Of a DNA stretch of 16,422 nucleotides, positions 1-9,200 are shown piece by piece. Numbering within the stretch: the first letter of the stretch is position 1; the number at the start of each line of letters is the position of its first letter. Source of the stretch: an uncultured Lachnospiraceae bacterium (GTDB taxonomy: Bacteria; Bacillota; Clostridia; Lachnospirales; Lachnospiraceae). The notes below the pieces were generated by a model. The model did not search any database, was not told where the DNA came from, and saw nothing but the letters and a program-made list of their open reading frames with translations. The position numbers and the translations under genes are program-made. Location of the stretch: the NCBI GenBank assembly GCA_910578715.1, contig CAJTRL010000076.1, forward strand, positions 1 to 16,422, in the 5' to 3' direction.

Positions 1-2268
1 GCAGCGATAACAATAAGTTATCAGGACGTGATGAAAAACTGGGAGTTTGACGAAAACGAGACAAACCGTTTTAACCGTTTCGGAACAACTTACCTCGATA
101 CGCTCGTAAAAAATCTGACGGACCCGGTAAAGGGAACGGGCTTTTACAGTCTGGAAGTGTTGCAGAATTTTGTGGATGACGACCTGTTTGCCGGCGTGGA
201 TGATACGATTTGGAAATCCAGCAGCTGCCGCATGGAGCTTGTGAACAATGCCAGTCTGGTACTGCATGATATCAAGGTATCTTATACGGACGAGAACGAT
301 TTGGTTTCCATTATTAATACGGATATCTGCATCGACGTGCCGAAACTTGTTTTTTATCAGAACGGTTCGATTGACAGTTTATATGAATATTCGCTTGTCG
401 GAAATTCAGGAATCCTTACGACGGACGGCAGCGGCGCGGCGCTTATCGAGGGCAGCGTTTATGCGGGACAGGATGAAGTGCTTGGAGACGGCGGCATTAC
501 GGTAAATATGGCGAGTTCAATGACTGTCAGGGAAGGACAGCGGGTAATATCCAAAGGCGATATTTCGGTAAAAGGGCCGAGCGCGGGATTCATTGTCAGA
601 GACGTGCCGGATTATGGCGCTCAGGTTTATGCGGCGGGCCTGAATCTGAACAGCGGAACCCTGAGCCTGGACAGCAAAACTTATGTGGCGAACGATTTGA
701 TTCTTACCGGAAACGGAAGCCGGGCGACGCTGACGAAAGAATACTACGGCTACGGTTCTTCGGTGGAAACGGGTATGGGTGACGGTGCGGTAACGCCGTC
801 GCTTAGCAGTGCGATTATTATTAATGGAAGAAACGCAACGGTGGATATGAGCGGCGTCAATAAACTGCTGCTTGCGGGACGCGCCTATATCGGGCAGTCG
901 CTCAGTACCGGGCTTGCGATGTCTGGAACGCCGGGAGGAACTCCGGGCACGTCCAAAGCCGTGCTGATGGGAGAATCCATCGCGGTCAAAGGCAACCAGA
1001 TAGCCTATCTGGTTCCGGCGGAATGTATCGGTACGTTGGATAATAAAACGATGGTCGGACAAAATCCGCTTAACGGAGCGATGGCGGCCACGGTGGAGGA
1101 TTACAAGAACCGATATGGCGCGGATTTTAAAGAAGTAGATTTCAATAAACCCGTTTATAAACTGGACAATAAAACATTGAGCGATTTTGGCGTAACGGAT
1201 ATGAACCATATCCGCAAAATTTATACCCAGTATAATAGTGCGGACAGTGAAAATAAGACGCTTGCCTATTATTATCTTGTAATGGATAAAGATAAAGCGG
1301 CGGAATATTTTGCACAATATTATAATTTTAACGCCAGCAAGGAAACGATTGATAATTATTTTAAAAAATATGCGGCGGGCGGCATTGTCCTCGGAGACTA
1401 TACCGCGGAAAATACGCAGTATACCATTCTGGGCAACAGCCTTGTATCGGATGCGCTTTCCGATAGCGGCGTTACTTTGTTAAGAGGGCTGCAGACATCC
1501 GTGCCGGGCGAAGAAGAAGGCGATGGAGACGCGGACTCCGGCGGTACAGAGGAAGGAGAACAGCCTTCACCCGACGAAGGCTATCAGGAAGTGTCGGATA
1601 ATGCATCCGAAATGAAAAATTTTGTGGACGAAGCGGAAGTTCTGGAATTATCGGAAACCTATGCAAAGAAGTATAAGGCGCTGACTACGAATCTGACGGA
1701 AGATTTTTCCACCGTCGGTCCGAATCAGACGGTATTTAACAGTATTATTCAGGAAGACCTGTTGCGGGATTATCTGAAAGATAACGGCGGTACGGTCGTG
1801 TTTAAATCGGAAGACGGCATGATAGCGGTGCTGACGGACTGCACGGGAGACGGCGACGGTGATAATGATACCTTCATGCTGTCACAGATAGCGACCAGTC
1901 TTGTATCGCCCGGAGAGCGGAAAAACATCCGTCTGATTGTGGCAATCGACCGGGATGATGATGCGGAGGACGGCATCGCGGGCGGAAATGTTATCGTTGA
2001 CGAACATTTTACGGGCCTTTTGATAGCACAGGGTAAAATTACGATTGCGGGAAATACCCTATCCGTCAAACGAGATAAAATGGGTACCTACAAAGCATTG
2101 AACGCGCCGCTTTCCGAAACGAATGCGCAGACGGCGATGGACTTTTTTGTAAATGGCAGCGGTATACTGGCGGAAGAGGTAACGGACGGTTCCAAAGTGG
2201 ACGAAACAGGTATTTTGAACGTCGATTTGTCCGAAATCGTCAGATATATGAACTGGATTAAGAAATAG
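1..2268 (+). CDS. Large pilus-locus surface protein, 5' end outside window
   Basis: The frame is open from base 1. A GTG at 28 and an ATG at 31 exist, but the first visible residues contain no signal peptide or pilin stem, so the true start is probably upstream and about 755 residues are visible. Bases about 370-910 encode short Gly/Asn/Ser-rich strands with regularly spaced hydrophobics (for example GITVNMASSMTVREGQ), which looks like a beta-solenoid of the bactofilin or polymer-forming type. A more helical, Tyr/Lys-rich part follows (about 1090-1370), then an acidic linker (about 1501-1590) and a second strand-rich part (about 1770-2090) with an Asp-rich stretch, GDGDGDND, near 1850. The stop overlaps the ribosome binding site of the next gene, a GspH-like prepilin, so the two are probably translationally coupled. 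The position suggests a pilus-associated protein, possibly with a PilX-type N-terminus upstream. I recognise no family with certainty. Confidence 0.8.
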   Translation, partial: AAITISYQDVMKNWEFDENETNRFNRFGTTYLDTLVKNLTDPVKGTGFYSLEVLQNFVDDDLFAGVDDTIWKSSSCRMELVNNASLVLHDIKVSYTDENDLVSIINTDICIDVPKLVFYQNGSIDSLYEYSLVGNSGILTTDGSGAALIEGSVYAGQDEVLGDGGITVNMASSMTVREGQRVISKGDISVKGPSAGFIVRDVPDYGAQVYAAGLNLNSGTLSLDSKTYVANDLILTGNGSRATLTKEYYGYGSSVETGMGDGAVTPSLSSAIIINGRNATVDMSGVNKLLLAGRAYIGQSLSTGLAMSGTPGGTPGTSKAVLMGESIAVKGNQIAYLVPAECIGTLDNKTMVGQNPLNGAMAATVEDYKNRYGADFKEVDFNKPVYKLDNKTLSDFGVTDMNHIRKIYTQYNSADSENKTLAYYYLVMDKDKAAEYFAQYYNFNASKETIDNYFKKYAAGGIVLGDYTAENTQYTILGNSLVSDALSDSGVTLLRGLQTSVPGEEEGDGDADSGGTEEGEQPSPDEGYQEVSDNASEMKNFVDEAEVLELSETYAKKYKALTTNLTEDFSTVGPNQTVFNSIIQEDLLRDYLKDNGGTVVFKSEDGMIAVLTDCTGDGDGDNDTFMLSQIATSLVSPGERKNIRLIVAIDRDDDAEDGIAGGNVIVDEHFTGLLIAQGKITIAGNTLSVKRDKMGTYKALNAPLSETNAQTAMDFFVNGSGILAEEVTDGSKVDETGILNVDLSEIVRYMNWIKK

Positions 2269-2282
2269 AAGGATTTGACGGC

Positions 2283-2822
2283 ATGCGAAAAAATAACAAC
2301 GGTTATTCTCTGGTAGAACTGATAATTGTTATTGTCATTATGGCGCTTCTGACAGGAACCGCCTTTCTCTCCATCTCCATTATTTTTGGCGCCAGTGCCA
2401 AAACCTGTGCCAATGATATTAAGGAAGCCCTGGCCGAAAACAAAGTGACGGCGATGGGCAAAAGCGAGGCAAAAGTGGAAATATACCGTGATGCCTCGGA
2501 TAACAACGTTTATATTATACAATGGATAAAAGAAGGCGAAGACTGGAAGCCGAAAAAAACCGATGATGCCGGGAATGCTGTTCCGGAGAAAATCGGAAAT
2601 TCCAGAGTGTATGTCGCTTATGTGAAAAAGGGCGAGACGACAGAAGTGGAATTGACGTCGGGAAATCCTTTGCAGCTTTGTTTCGACAGAAGCAATGGCT
2701 CTTTCAGCGATAAGAGCGAAGACTGTATTCTCTGTGAAAAAATATATATAAGAGGCGGCAGCCGTTCCTATGTGATGACGTTAGTCGAACTGACCGGGAA
2801 GGTTGAGCTTGAGCTGGAGTAG
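2283..2822 (+). CDS. Type IV prepilin-like protein, GspH/FimT (FimU) type
   Basis: This 179-residue protein starts with a short charged leader, MRKNNNG, followed by YSLVELIIVIVIMALLTG. This is the class III signal cut by a prepilin peptidase after Gly7. Glu sits at +5 as expected, and +1 is Tyr instead of the usual Phe. The hydrophobic stem (residues 8-30) would anchor the subunit in the membrane before assembly into a pilus or pseudopilus. The C-terminal half has the small beta-sheet pattern of GspH/FimT minor pilins, ending in a TGKV segment, with a Cys pair (CILC) before the last strands. The site AGAAGGA at 2267-2273 overlaps the upstream stop codon and lies 9 nt before the ATG. As the only normal-sized pilin here, it is probably a minor (pseudo)pilin joining its large neighbours to the filament. 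The prepilin assignment is secure; the subtype is tentative. Confidence 0.9.
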   Translation: MRKNNNGYSLVELIIVIVIMALLTGTAFLSISIIFGASAKTCANDIKEALAENKVTAMGKSEAKVEIYRDASDNNVYIIQWIKEGEDWKPKKTDDAGNAVPEKIGNSRVYVAYVKKGETTEVELTSGNPLQLCFDRSNGSFSDKSEDCILCEKIYIRGGSRSYVMTLVELTGKVELELE

Positions 2823-2975
2823 CGAAGTGCGGGGAGTTTCAGCAGAGCAGATTAATACATTTAGAAGAAAGCATGACAATCAGGGCGAGATGATTTCACT
2901 ATCCTGATTTCGGAATGCCGGCTGAACGGGCAGATGGGAGTTTGTATGAAAAAACGGGGGAAGGGTGAAAACTGT
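2823..2975 (+). other. 153-nt spacer between the two prepilin genes
   Basis: This is the only long gap in the pilus operon. No coding frame of note is seen. A 7-bp inverted repeat, AATCAGG at 2878-2884 and CCTGATT at 2903-2909, encloses an 18-nt loop and is not followed by a T run, so it is not a normal terminator. It could be an RNA processing or attenuation element. No convincing promoter was found. Confidence 0.4.
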
Positions 2976-5900
2976 ATGAGAGACCAGAAAGGCTTTACGC
3001 TGGTAGAACTGCTGATAGGAGTCGTTATCCTGTCAATTGTGACGGCGGCGGTCTGTTCTTTTATCGTCGTCGGTTCCAAGAGCTATGCGGCGGCGAATAC
3101 GGAAATCATGTTGCAGCAGGAGGCACAGCTTGCGCTGAATCAGATTTCCGATGTCCTAATCGATACGACAAGAAGCGTGAACTATGCGGGCTATACGGAA
3201 GACGGCACGCCTGTTCTTGCTGTAAAAGATGCGGATTTTACCTTTGAGCCGAACGATAAGAGCCTGACCATGTATAACGGCGCGGGCACGATAAAGCTGG
3301 ATGCTGACGGCAAACCCGTCCAGGAAGTGGATGAGAATGGAATTCCGAAGGTGGACAGCGACGGAAATCCTGTTTATGAAATGAACATCGAGAGCGGCAG
3401 CGGCAACGACAAAAACTATCAGTTCTACTGGAATAAAGACGATGCCAGACTGTATTATTCCGAAATCGACGTATCGCAGAAGGACTTCCCGCAGAACGCG
3501 GAGGAAGGCCAGGTCGTTCTGGCGGAATATGTTACGGAGTTCAGCGTGGACCTGACCCAGGTCGAGGAAAAAAGAGTCGTACAGATTTCCATGACCTTTG
3601 AGCGGGATAATAAAACCTATCATACTTCCAATAACATTACGATTCGGAACAAAGTGCGGATTAACGATGTTGATTTGGAACAGCTGGACAAACGGGTGAA
3701 GCTGAGCGTTACGCCAAAGGAAAATTCCGTTATTCTGGAGCCGGGCGAGACCTATCATTTTTCAACGCCCCTCGTGTCCGGGCAGAACATCATGGATAAG
3801 AGCGTAACCTGGTCGCTTTCGGACGAGGCGCTTCCGCTTGACAGTGCGACACAGTTCAGTGATACGGCGAACGGCATTATCAGCATTGCCTCCGGTGAAA
3901 TGGCGGAGAGCTTCAAGGTAGTCATTACAACGAATGCCAAAGATTCCGAAGGAAAACAGGCGACGGCGGAAGTTGTTGTCTATGTGAAGAGGGCGAAGAC
4001 GGTGGCGCTTTCCCAGGACGGCGGAAGCACGGAGATTACCGCCGGAACGACTTTTAAAATCAACGCTTCGGTAGAAGGCAATAAACTTGGCGTTTCCTGC
4101 GGCGGCTGTGGAGACCCGACGACAGAAGATAAATATGTTATCGCGGACGAATATCCGGCCTTTGGCTGGAAGATACTTTCCGGTGAAGAATATGTCGAAA
4201 TGGTAAGTTACGATAACAAAGCGGCATCCTTCAAAATCAGCGCCAGCGCGAAGGACGGCGATGAAGTCGTAATTCAGGCCGCGTCCCTTTTATCCGCGAA
4301 GAAGGGTTATACGAAGGACGGCGGAAGCGGCATCGTGTATGGCACGATTACGCTGAAGGTGAAGGAAAATGAAAAGATACATATTGACTGGGATGGCGTC
4401 ATGATGTACGGGCATGACGACAATATTGTAAACGCGGTAGGAATCAATTCGGACGACCCGGTATTTTTGGTTTGTGTCAGAGTTAAGAAGAACCCGAATC
4501 AGCCGGCGTCGGAAGATATGGTAATGATTTATACGACGGAGGGTAATAACGCAAGACTCAAACCGGACACATGGCTTTTGAATCTGAATCAGGAATATGC
4601 GATATCCGTACAGATTATCAATATATTATCGGACCCGGATTTGCGGGATGCAAACAATAATAAAACACCAGAGTATAACGAACTTAGAAATGCGCTCAGC
4701 ACATGGTCGGGAAGTCCGAACAGCTGGAGCGGCCAAAAGCCGAGCGGATGGGCATATGATTATCTGCAAAAATATGTGGATGAGGTATTCTGGCCGGAAT
4801 ATGTAAACGGCGTGAATCCTGTGACGGGCGCATATAGTGGGGAAAAATATCCGGAGTATTCCAATATGCAGACGGGCACGCTGGAAAAGCCGAGGGTTGG
4901 TATTGTGTCTTATCTTGACGGACAGACATATTATGACGGCGTAGATGCCAAGACAATTTATACCGTTCAGAAATATGGTGATTTATGCAGAGGAATTACC
5001 TGTTATATGGGAACGGTTACAAGTACATGGGCCTCTGCCAATTATCAGAATCAGGCTTATTATAATGTTTATAAGGGAAAAGGTGAAGATAGTTCCCAGT
5101 GGGAGAAAATTTATTATTCTCCTGAAAACGATTGGCAGCCGGGTCAGACGTCCCCTTATGAAGGAACCGGGAGTATTGGCGATGTGCTTTTATTTAACCA
5201 GAGCAATTTGTCAAATCATGCGAGCGCCAATGTTTTATTAGATTTTGCCCACACAAGAGGAGATAAAAATAATAATCATTATTATGATAAGAAAAAAGAG
5301 ACCGTAGGGACATATCATTACGCGCCTGTATTTCCTTATGTGAACAAACCCGCGGGTGTATACCTGAAAGTCAGTGAAAATTATCAAAAATTTGAAGGTA
5401 AGCAGTATTGTTACGATTTTAACAGCACTTTTAATTTCGAGGTAAAAGACGGCGGCAACCTGACTTTATGGACCTATACGGATGACGGATTCAAGAAAGG
5501 ACAGATTTTCTTCCCCGTGCCGTCTGATACATTTCAGTTTCTGAGCGAGTTCCGCGACCTGGGAGCGGAGGAAAAGTCCATTTATTATTACGACGGGACC
5601 TATCTGCTGGATAAGGAAGGGAAACTGCATGAACCGAAGTTCTCCGAGGTAAAATGTCGGTTTGATGCGGCGCAGAACCGGTATGAACTGAAACTGTATT
5701 ATGATTATACGGATGGATGGGGAATAACAAAAAGATGCTGTGCGGGAACCTTTATTTGTGAACCGGATGGGGATGAGTGGAGACTGTTTGCGCCAGGTGA
5801 ATATGATGAACTGTTGTCAAAAGGCCAGTCAGCGATTTTCTTTGGCAATGGGAATATATCTGCGGTGTCGTTCACTTTGAACGGTGTCAAGACAACAGGA

Positions 5901-6203
5901 ATCGGTTACATGCCATTACCTTCAGAAGAAGACTTTACGAAGAAAGAGGGAGATGGGTATGGTCTTACATTGGGACAGAACGGCTCGAAAGGCTGGGGAT
6001 ATTTTCTGTATCGGGAAAATGGCAGCTATGAAGTTAAAAAATATTATTGGGATAAAATAGAGGTTACATATAATAGTACAAACGATACTTACACGTTAAA
6101 ATGTACCGGTCTGATTAATAGTAATTATCAGATGATTGATTCCAATTCTACGATTACAATCCAGGGAACAGGAAGCGGTACTGCCTGGAAGCAGATAAAC
6201 TAA
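2976..6203 (+). CDS. Giant PilW-like prepilin with Ig-like and distal graft domains
   Basis: The ATG at 2976 gives 1075 residues and a six-residue leader, MRDQKG, before FTLVELLIGVVILSIV, a textbook prepilin-peptidase site. In-frame ATGs at 2934 and 2946 would give longer leaders; the one at 2946 also has a GGGAG site, so the start is not settled. Residues 1-40 form the pilin stem and about 41-238 a PilW-like body with a VxxxQISMTF strand. An insert of three Asp-rich repeats lies at residues 108-136. Residues about 239-465 look like two bacterial Ig-like domains, the second with a CGGC pair (Cys375/378). Residues 466-1075 are Tyr/Trp/Asn-rich with several Cys and match no family I know. Ordinary PilW proteins are about 200-350 residues, so this would be a filament-tip subunit carrying a large adhesin-like head. 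It is probably co-transcribed with its neighbours. Adhesion is inferred, not shown. Confidence 0.85.
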   Translation: MRDQKGFTLVELLIGVVILSIVTAAVCSFIVVGSKSYAAANTEIMLQQEAQLALNQISDVLIDTTRSVNYAGYTEDGTPVLAVKDADFTFEPNDKSLTMYNGAGTIKLDADGKPVQEVDENGIPKVDSDGNPVYEMNIESGSGNDKNYQFYWNKDDARLYYSEIDVSQKDFPQNAEEGQVVLAEYVTEFSVDLTQVEEKRVVQISMTFERDNKTYHTSNNITIRNKVRINDVDLEQLDKRVKLSVTPKENSVILEPGETYHFSTPLVSGQNIMDKSVTWSLSDEALPLDSATQFSDTANGIISIASGEMAESFKVVITTNAKDSEGKQATAEVVVYVKRAKTVALSQDGGSTEITAGTTFKINASVEGNKLGVSCGGCGDPTTEDKYVIADEYPAFGWKILSGEEYVEMVSYDNKAASFKISASAKDGDEVVIQAASLLSAKKGYTKDGGSGIVYGTITLKVKENEKIHIDWDGVMMYGHDDNIVNAVGINSDDPVFLVCVRVKKNPNQPASEDMVMIYTTEGNNARLKPDTWLLNLNQEYAISVQIINILSDPDLRDANNNKTPEYNELRNALSTWSGSPNSWSGQKPSGWAYDYLQKYVDEVFWPEYVNGVNPVTGAYSGEKYPEYSNMQTGTLEKPRVGIVSYLDGQTYYDGVDAKTIYTVQKYGDLCRGITCYMGTVTSTWASANYQNQAYYNVYKGKGEDSSQWEKIYYSPENDWQPGQTSPYEGTGSIGDVLLFNQSNLSNHASANVLLDFAHTRGDKNNNHYYDKKKETVGTYHYAPVFPYVNKPAGVYLKVSENYQKFEGKQYCYDFNSTFNFEVKDGGNLTLWTYTDDGFKKGQIFFPVPSDTFQFLSEFRDLGAEEKSIYYYDGTYLLDKEGKLHEPKFSEVKCRFDAAQNRYELKLYYDYTDGWGITKRCCAGTFICEPDGDEWRLFAPGEYDELLSKGQSAIFFGNGNISAVSFTLNGVKTTGIGYMPLPSEEDFTKKEGDGYGLTLGQNGSKGWGYFLYRENGSYEVKKYYWDKIEVTYNSTNDTYTLKCTGLINSNYQMIDSNSTITIQGTGSGTAWKQIN
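3297..3383 (+). repeat. Three Asp-rich short repeats inside the PilW-like prepilin
   Basis: Three consecutive units read LDADGKPVQE, VDENGIPK and VDSDGNPVYE. Each has a D-x-(D/N)-G turn followed by Pro. Such turns can bind calcium or simply form beta-hairpins. They sit in the pilin body as an insertion. Confidence 0.6.
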
Positions 6204-6231
6204 GTACAATGTATATAAAAGGTAATCATCC

Positions 6232-9200
6232 ATGAAAAGAAAAAGAGTAGCAAAGCGGTACAGATATAAATACCAGAACAACAGAATAAAACCGCGTGTG
6301 GGCAAAAAACTTGTGCTTGCCGCAACCGCGTCTGTTTTGGCAGTCACGGTCGCGGGCACCTCTTTCTGGAATTTTTTACAGAGCGCAACACCCGTGGAAG
6401 CACAGGAATCCTTTGGCGGAATCGGCAAAGTAGTAGCGGCGCATAGCGAAGGAGAGCCTTTTGTCATACTGGATATTGTACCCGGAACGGCGGCATATGC
6501 TTACACGTTTTCGAGTGCCAGCCCAAGTCATGGACAGACAATCAGCATTCCGAACGTTTCCCTCGGCACGATGGGCTATCTGACGGACCAGCCCGTGCTG
6601 ACGAGGGATGGACTGGTATCGGTGGAAGAAGGACTGAAAACGACCTTCAACAGCTATCAGGACGGCTTTTTACTGTATGATGAAAGAAAAGAACTCGCTT
6701 CTCTGCTTTTGCCGCCGGGAATGGATTCTTCCCTTCTGCGGATAGATTACAGAGAAGGCTATGCGGGCGTGACGCCGGACTTATCGGAAGAAAACGGATG
6801 GCACCAGATATATGACAGTTATTTCCCGGGGACGGGCGCGGCGCAATTTAGACAGAGCGGTTTTGTCTATGCGACGGTACAGCAGTATATAGAAGGAAGC
6901 GGCGCTGACCGGACGGGGTACGATTATAACCTGGCGAGCGGCACTTTCGGAATCAATACAATGGGCGATGGCGCGGTGTATGAGTGGGCCGGGGCGGACG
7001 GCGCATACCATGCTGTTTTTGCCTATCAGCCGGAAGCGGCCCTTCAAGGATATGAAGTAGTGGACGCCATACAGGTGACGGGCACGGAAGGAGAATACCC
7101 GGCATCGACGGGCGTATACTTGCTGGAAGACGGCATCTTTAAATATGTGGGGCAGTTTAAAGATATTCCGGACTATGAGAACCCTTCGGATGACGAGGAA
7201 AATTCCGGCGAAAATACACAGCCGGACGCTCCGGCAGAGAACCCGGCCGGGCCAGATAATGCTGAGGACACGGCGCCTTCACCGGATGAAGGAAACAATC
7301 CTGATGTGGGAGACGGTGGCGAAACGCCCGGAGGAGATACAGGAGACAGCGGCACCGGAGACGGCGGCGAAACGCCCGGAGGAGATACGGGAGACAGCGG
7401 CACCGGAGACGGCGGCGAAACACCCGGAGGAGATACGGGAGACAGCGGCACCGTAGACGGCGGCGAAACACCCGGAGGAGATACGGGAGACAGCGGCATC
7501 GGAGACGGCGGCGAAACGTCCGGAGGAGACACGGGAGAAGGAAACGGCGATGCCGGTACGCCGGATGCCGGAAGCGGTTCCGACACAAATGCCCTAAGTG
7601 AACCGGCCAGTGTACAGGAAGATGCGGTGGCGGATAATAATACCGCGTCGGATAACACCGCGGAAGTGGCGGGACTTGTCTGGCGGAAGCTGGTTTGTAT
7701 ACAGGATAGCTCGATATTGATGGCCCAGACGGAATTACAGACGGTCGGGGGCAGTTCTTCGGGCGCTCCGGCGGCAGCGCCGGACACGACGCCGACTAAT
7801 CCAGTCAATCCTGACGACGTGACGCCGACGGAACCCGGAACAACCACGGGCGGAACAACACCGACGGAGCCGGGCACGACACCGGGCGGAACAATGACGA
7901 CGGAGCCGGGCACGACACCGGACGGAACAACGCCGACGGAGCCGGGCACGACACCGGACGGAACAACGCCGACGGAGCCCGGTACGACACCGGACGGAAC
8001 AACGCCGACGGAGCCGGGCACGAATCCTGACGGGACAGTAACGCCGGGCGGCACGACCGCGCCGGGAGACCCTGCACAGCCTGAAACGCCGCCGGAGGCA
8101 GTTGCGCCCACAATTCCGCCGACGGCAGGAGCGACGGAAACAGGGTATTATGTGGTGCGCTTCCGTTATGTCAGCGGACTGGAAGAAGCGAGGTCGCTTT
8201 ACCAGCTTGAAAGCGCTGTACCGAAAGAAGAAGCGGCAGTAGACGGCGTGCCTCCTTACGGTACTTATAATCTGGCGGAGGGCAGTGCGCTTATCAATGG
8301 AATTTCTGACGGGAACGGTGTTTCTGCGGAAAACGGCATTCTGACAGGAATCGTAGCCGAAAACGGTGAAAGTGCCGACGGTGCGGCGGAGAACATCGCC
8401 CCGCTGATGAATGTAACCGTTGCAGATGCGTCTTTCGTATATGCGGGCGCGGGCCAGGGAGAATATAAATTACAGGAAGTGCCGGAAACGGACGGAACAG
8501 GGTATCGGCTGATGCTCTATAATGCGCCTACCTTTTTTAAGTGCGGCGGCAGTACGGACTGGCTGGAGCGGTATGTATTTCATAGTCTGGCCGGAGACGA
8601 CAACGAATCGGAATCCTTTAACATTCAGGTGAAAGCGCTTACCGCGGACCAGGTGACGCCGGAAGACGTTATGGAAGCTGACCTGGTTTATCTGGAAGCC
8701 GGGCTTGGGGAGCTGCTCGGAAGCGGCGCATCCATCCATTATATGGCGGAGTACGGCGGCGATATGTCGGAGAAAGTTCTTTTTACCATTGTTCAGCGTG
8801 CGGTTATCGATTTGATGCCTGTTATAGCCGATTATGGCATTGTTACGGCAAATTACGGATATACCGGCACGGGGCAGGCGCCGGATGCCGGACAGAATCC
8901 GGGTACAGGACAGAATCCAGGCGTGGAAGAGACGCCCAAAATGATTTACCAGAGACTTGTTCAGATTCTGCTCAAAAAGAACCTGTCCGCATATTATCAG
9001 GATATGGAGAATGCCGACAATATGATAATGAATATTGCGGCGTCGAAATACCCGGATAAAGAGGATAATAATTATAATTATGTAAACCGAAATATTTATT
9101 TATTAAACGGGGAGACGCTTGTTGCGGAGGATTTTTATGAGCCTTTTGACGATGGAACGGTTTCAGCGGGCTTTATGGAAGTGTTTGCCGCATTGAGGGC

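Noticed and set aside
517..1317. 266-codon minus-strand open frame inside the first gene
   Set aside because: Arg/Ile/His-rich with no family signal; the + strand frame is continuous and plausible throughout.
7309..8037. CRISPR-like appearance of regular repeats
   Set aside because: The units are contiguous without spacers and encode protein repeats in frame.
7173..8111. Long minus-strand open frames across the repeat linkers (up to 312 codons)
   Set aside because: They are by-products of the low-complexity repeats on the coding strand, with no ribosome binding site or recognisable product.
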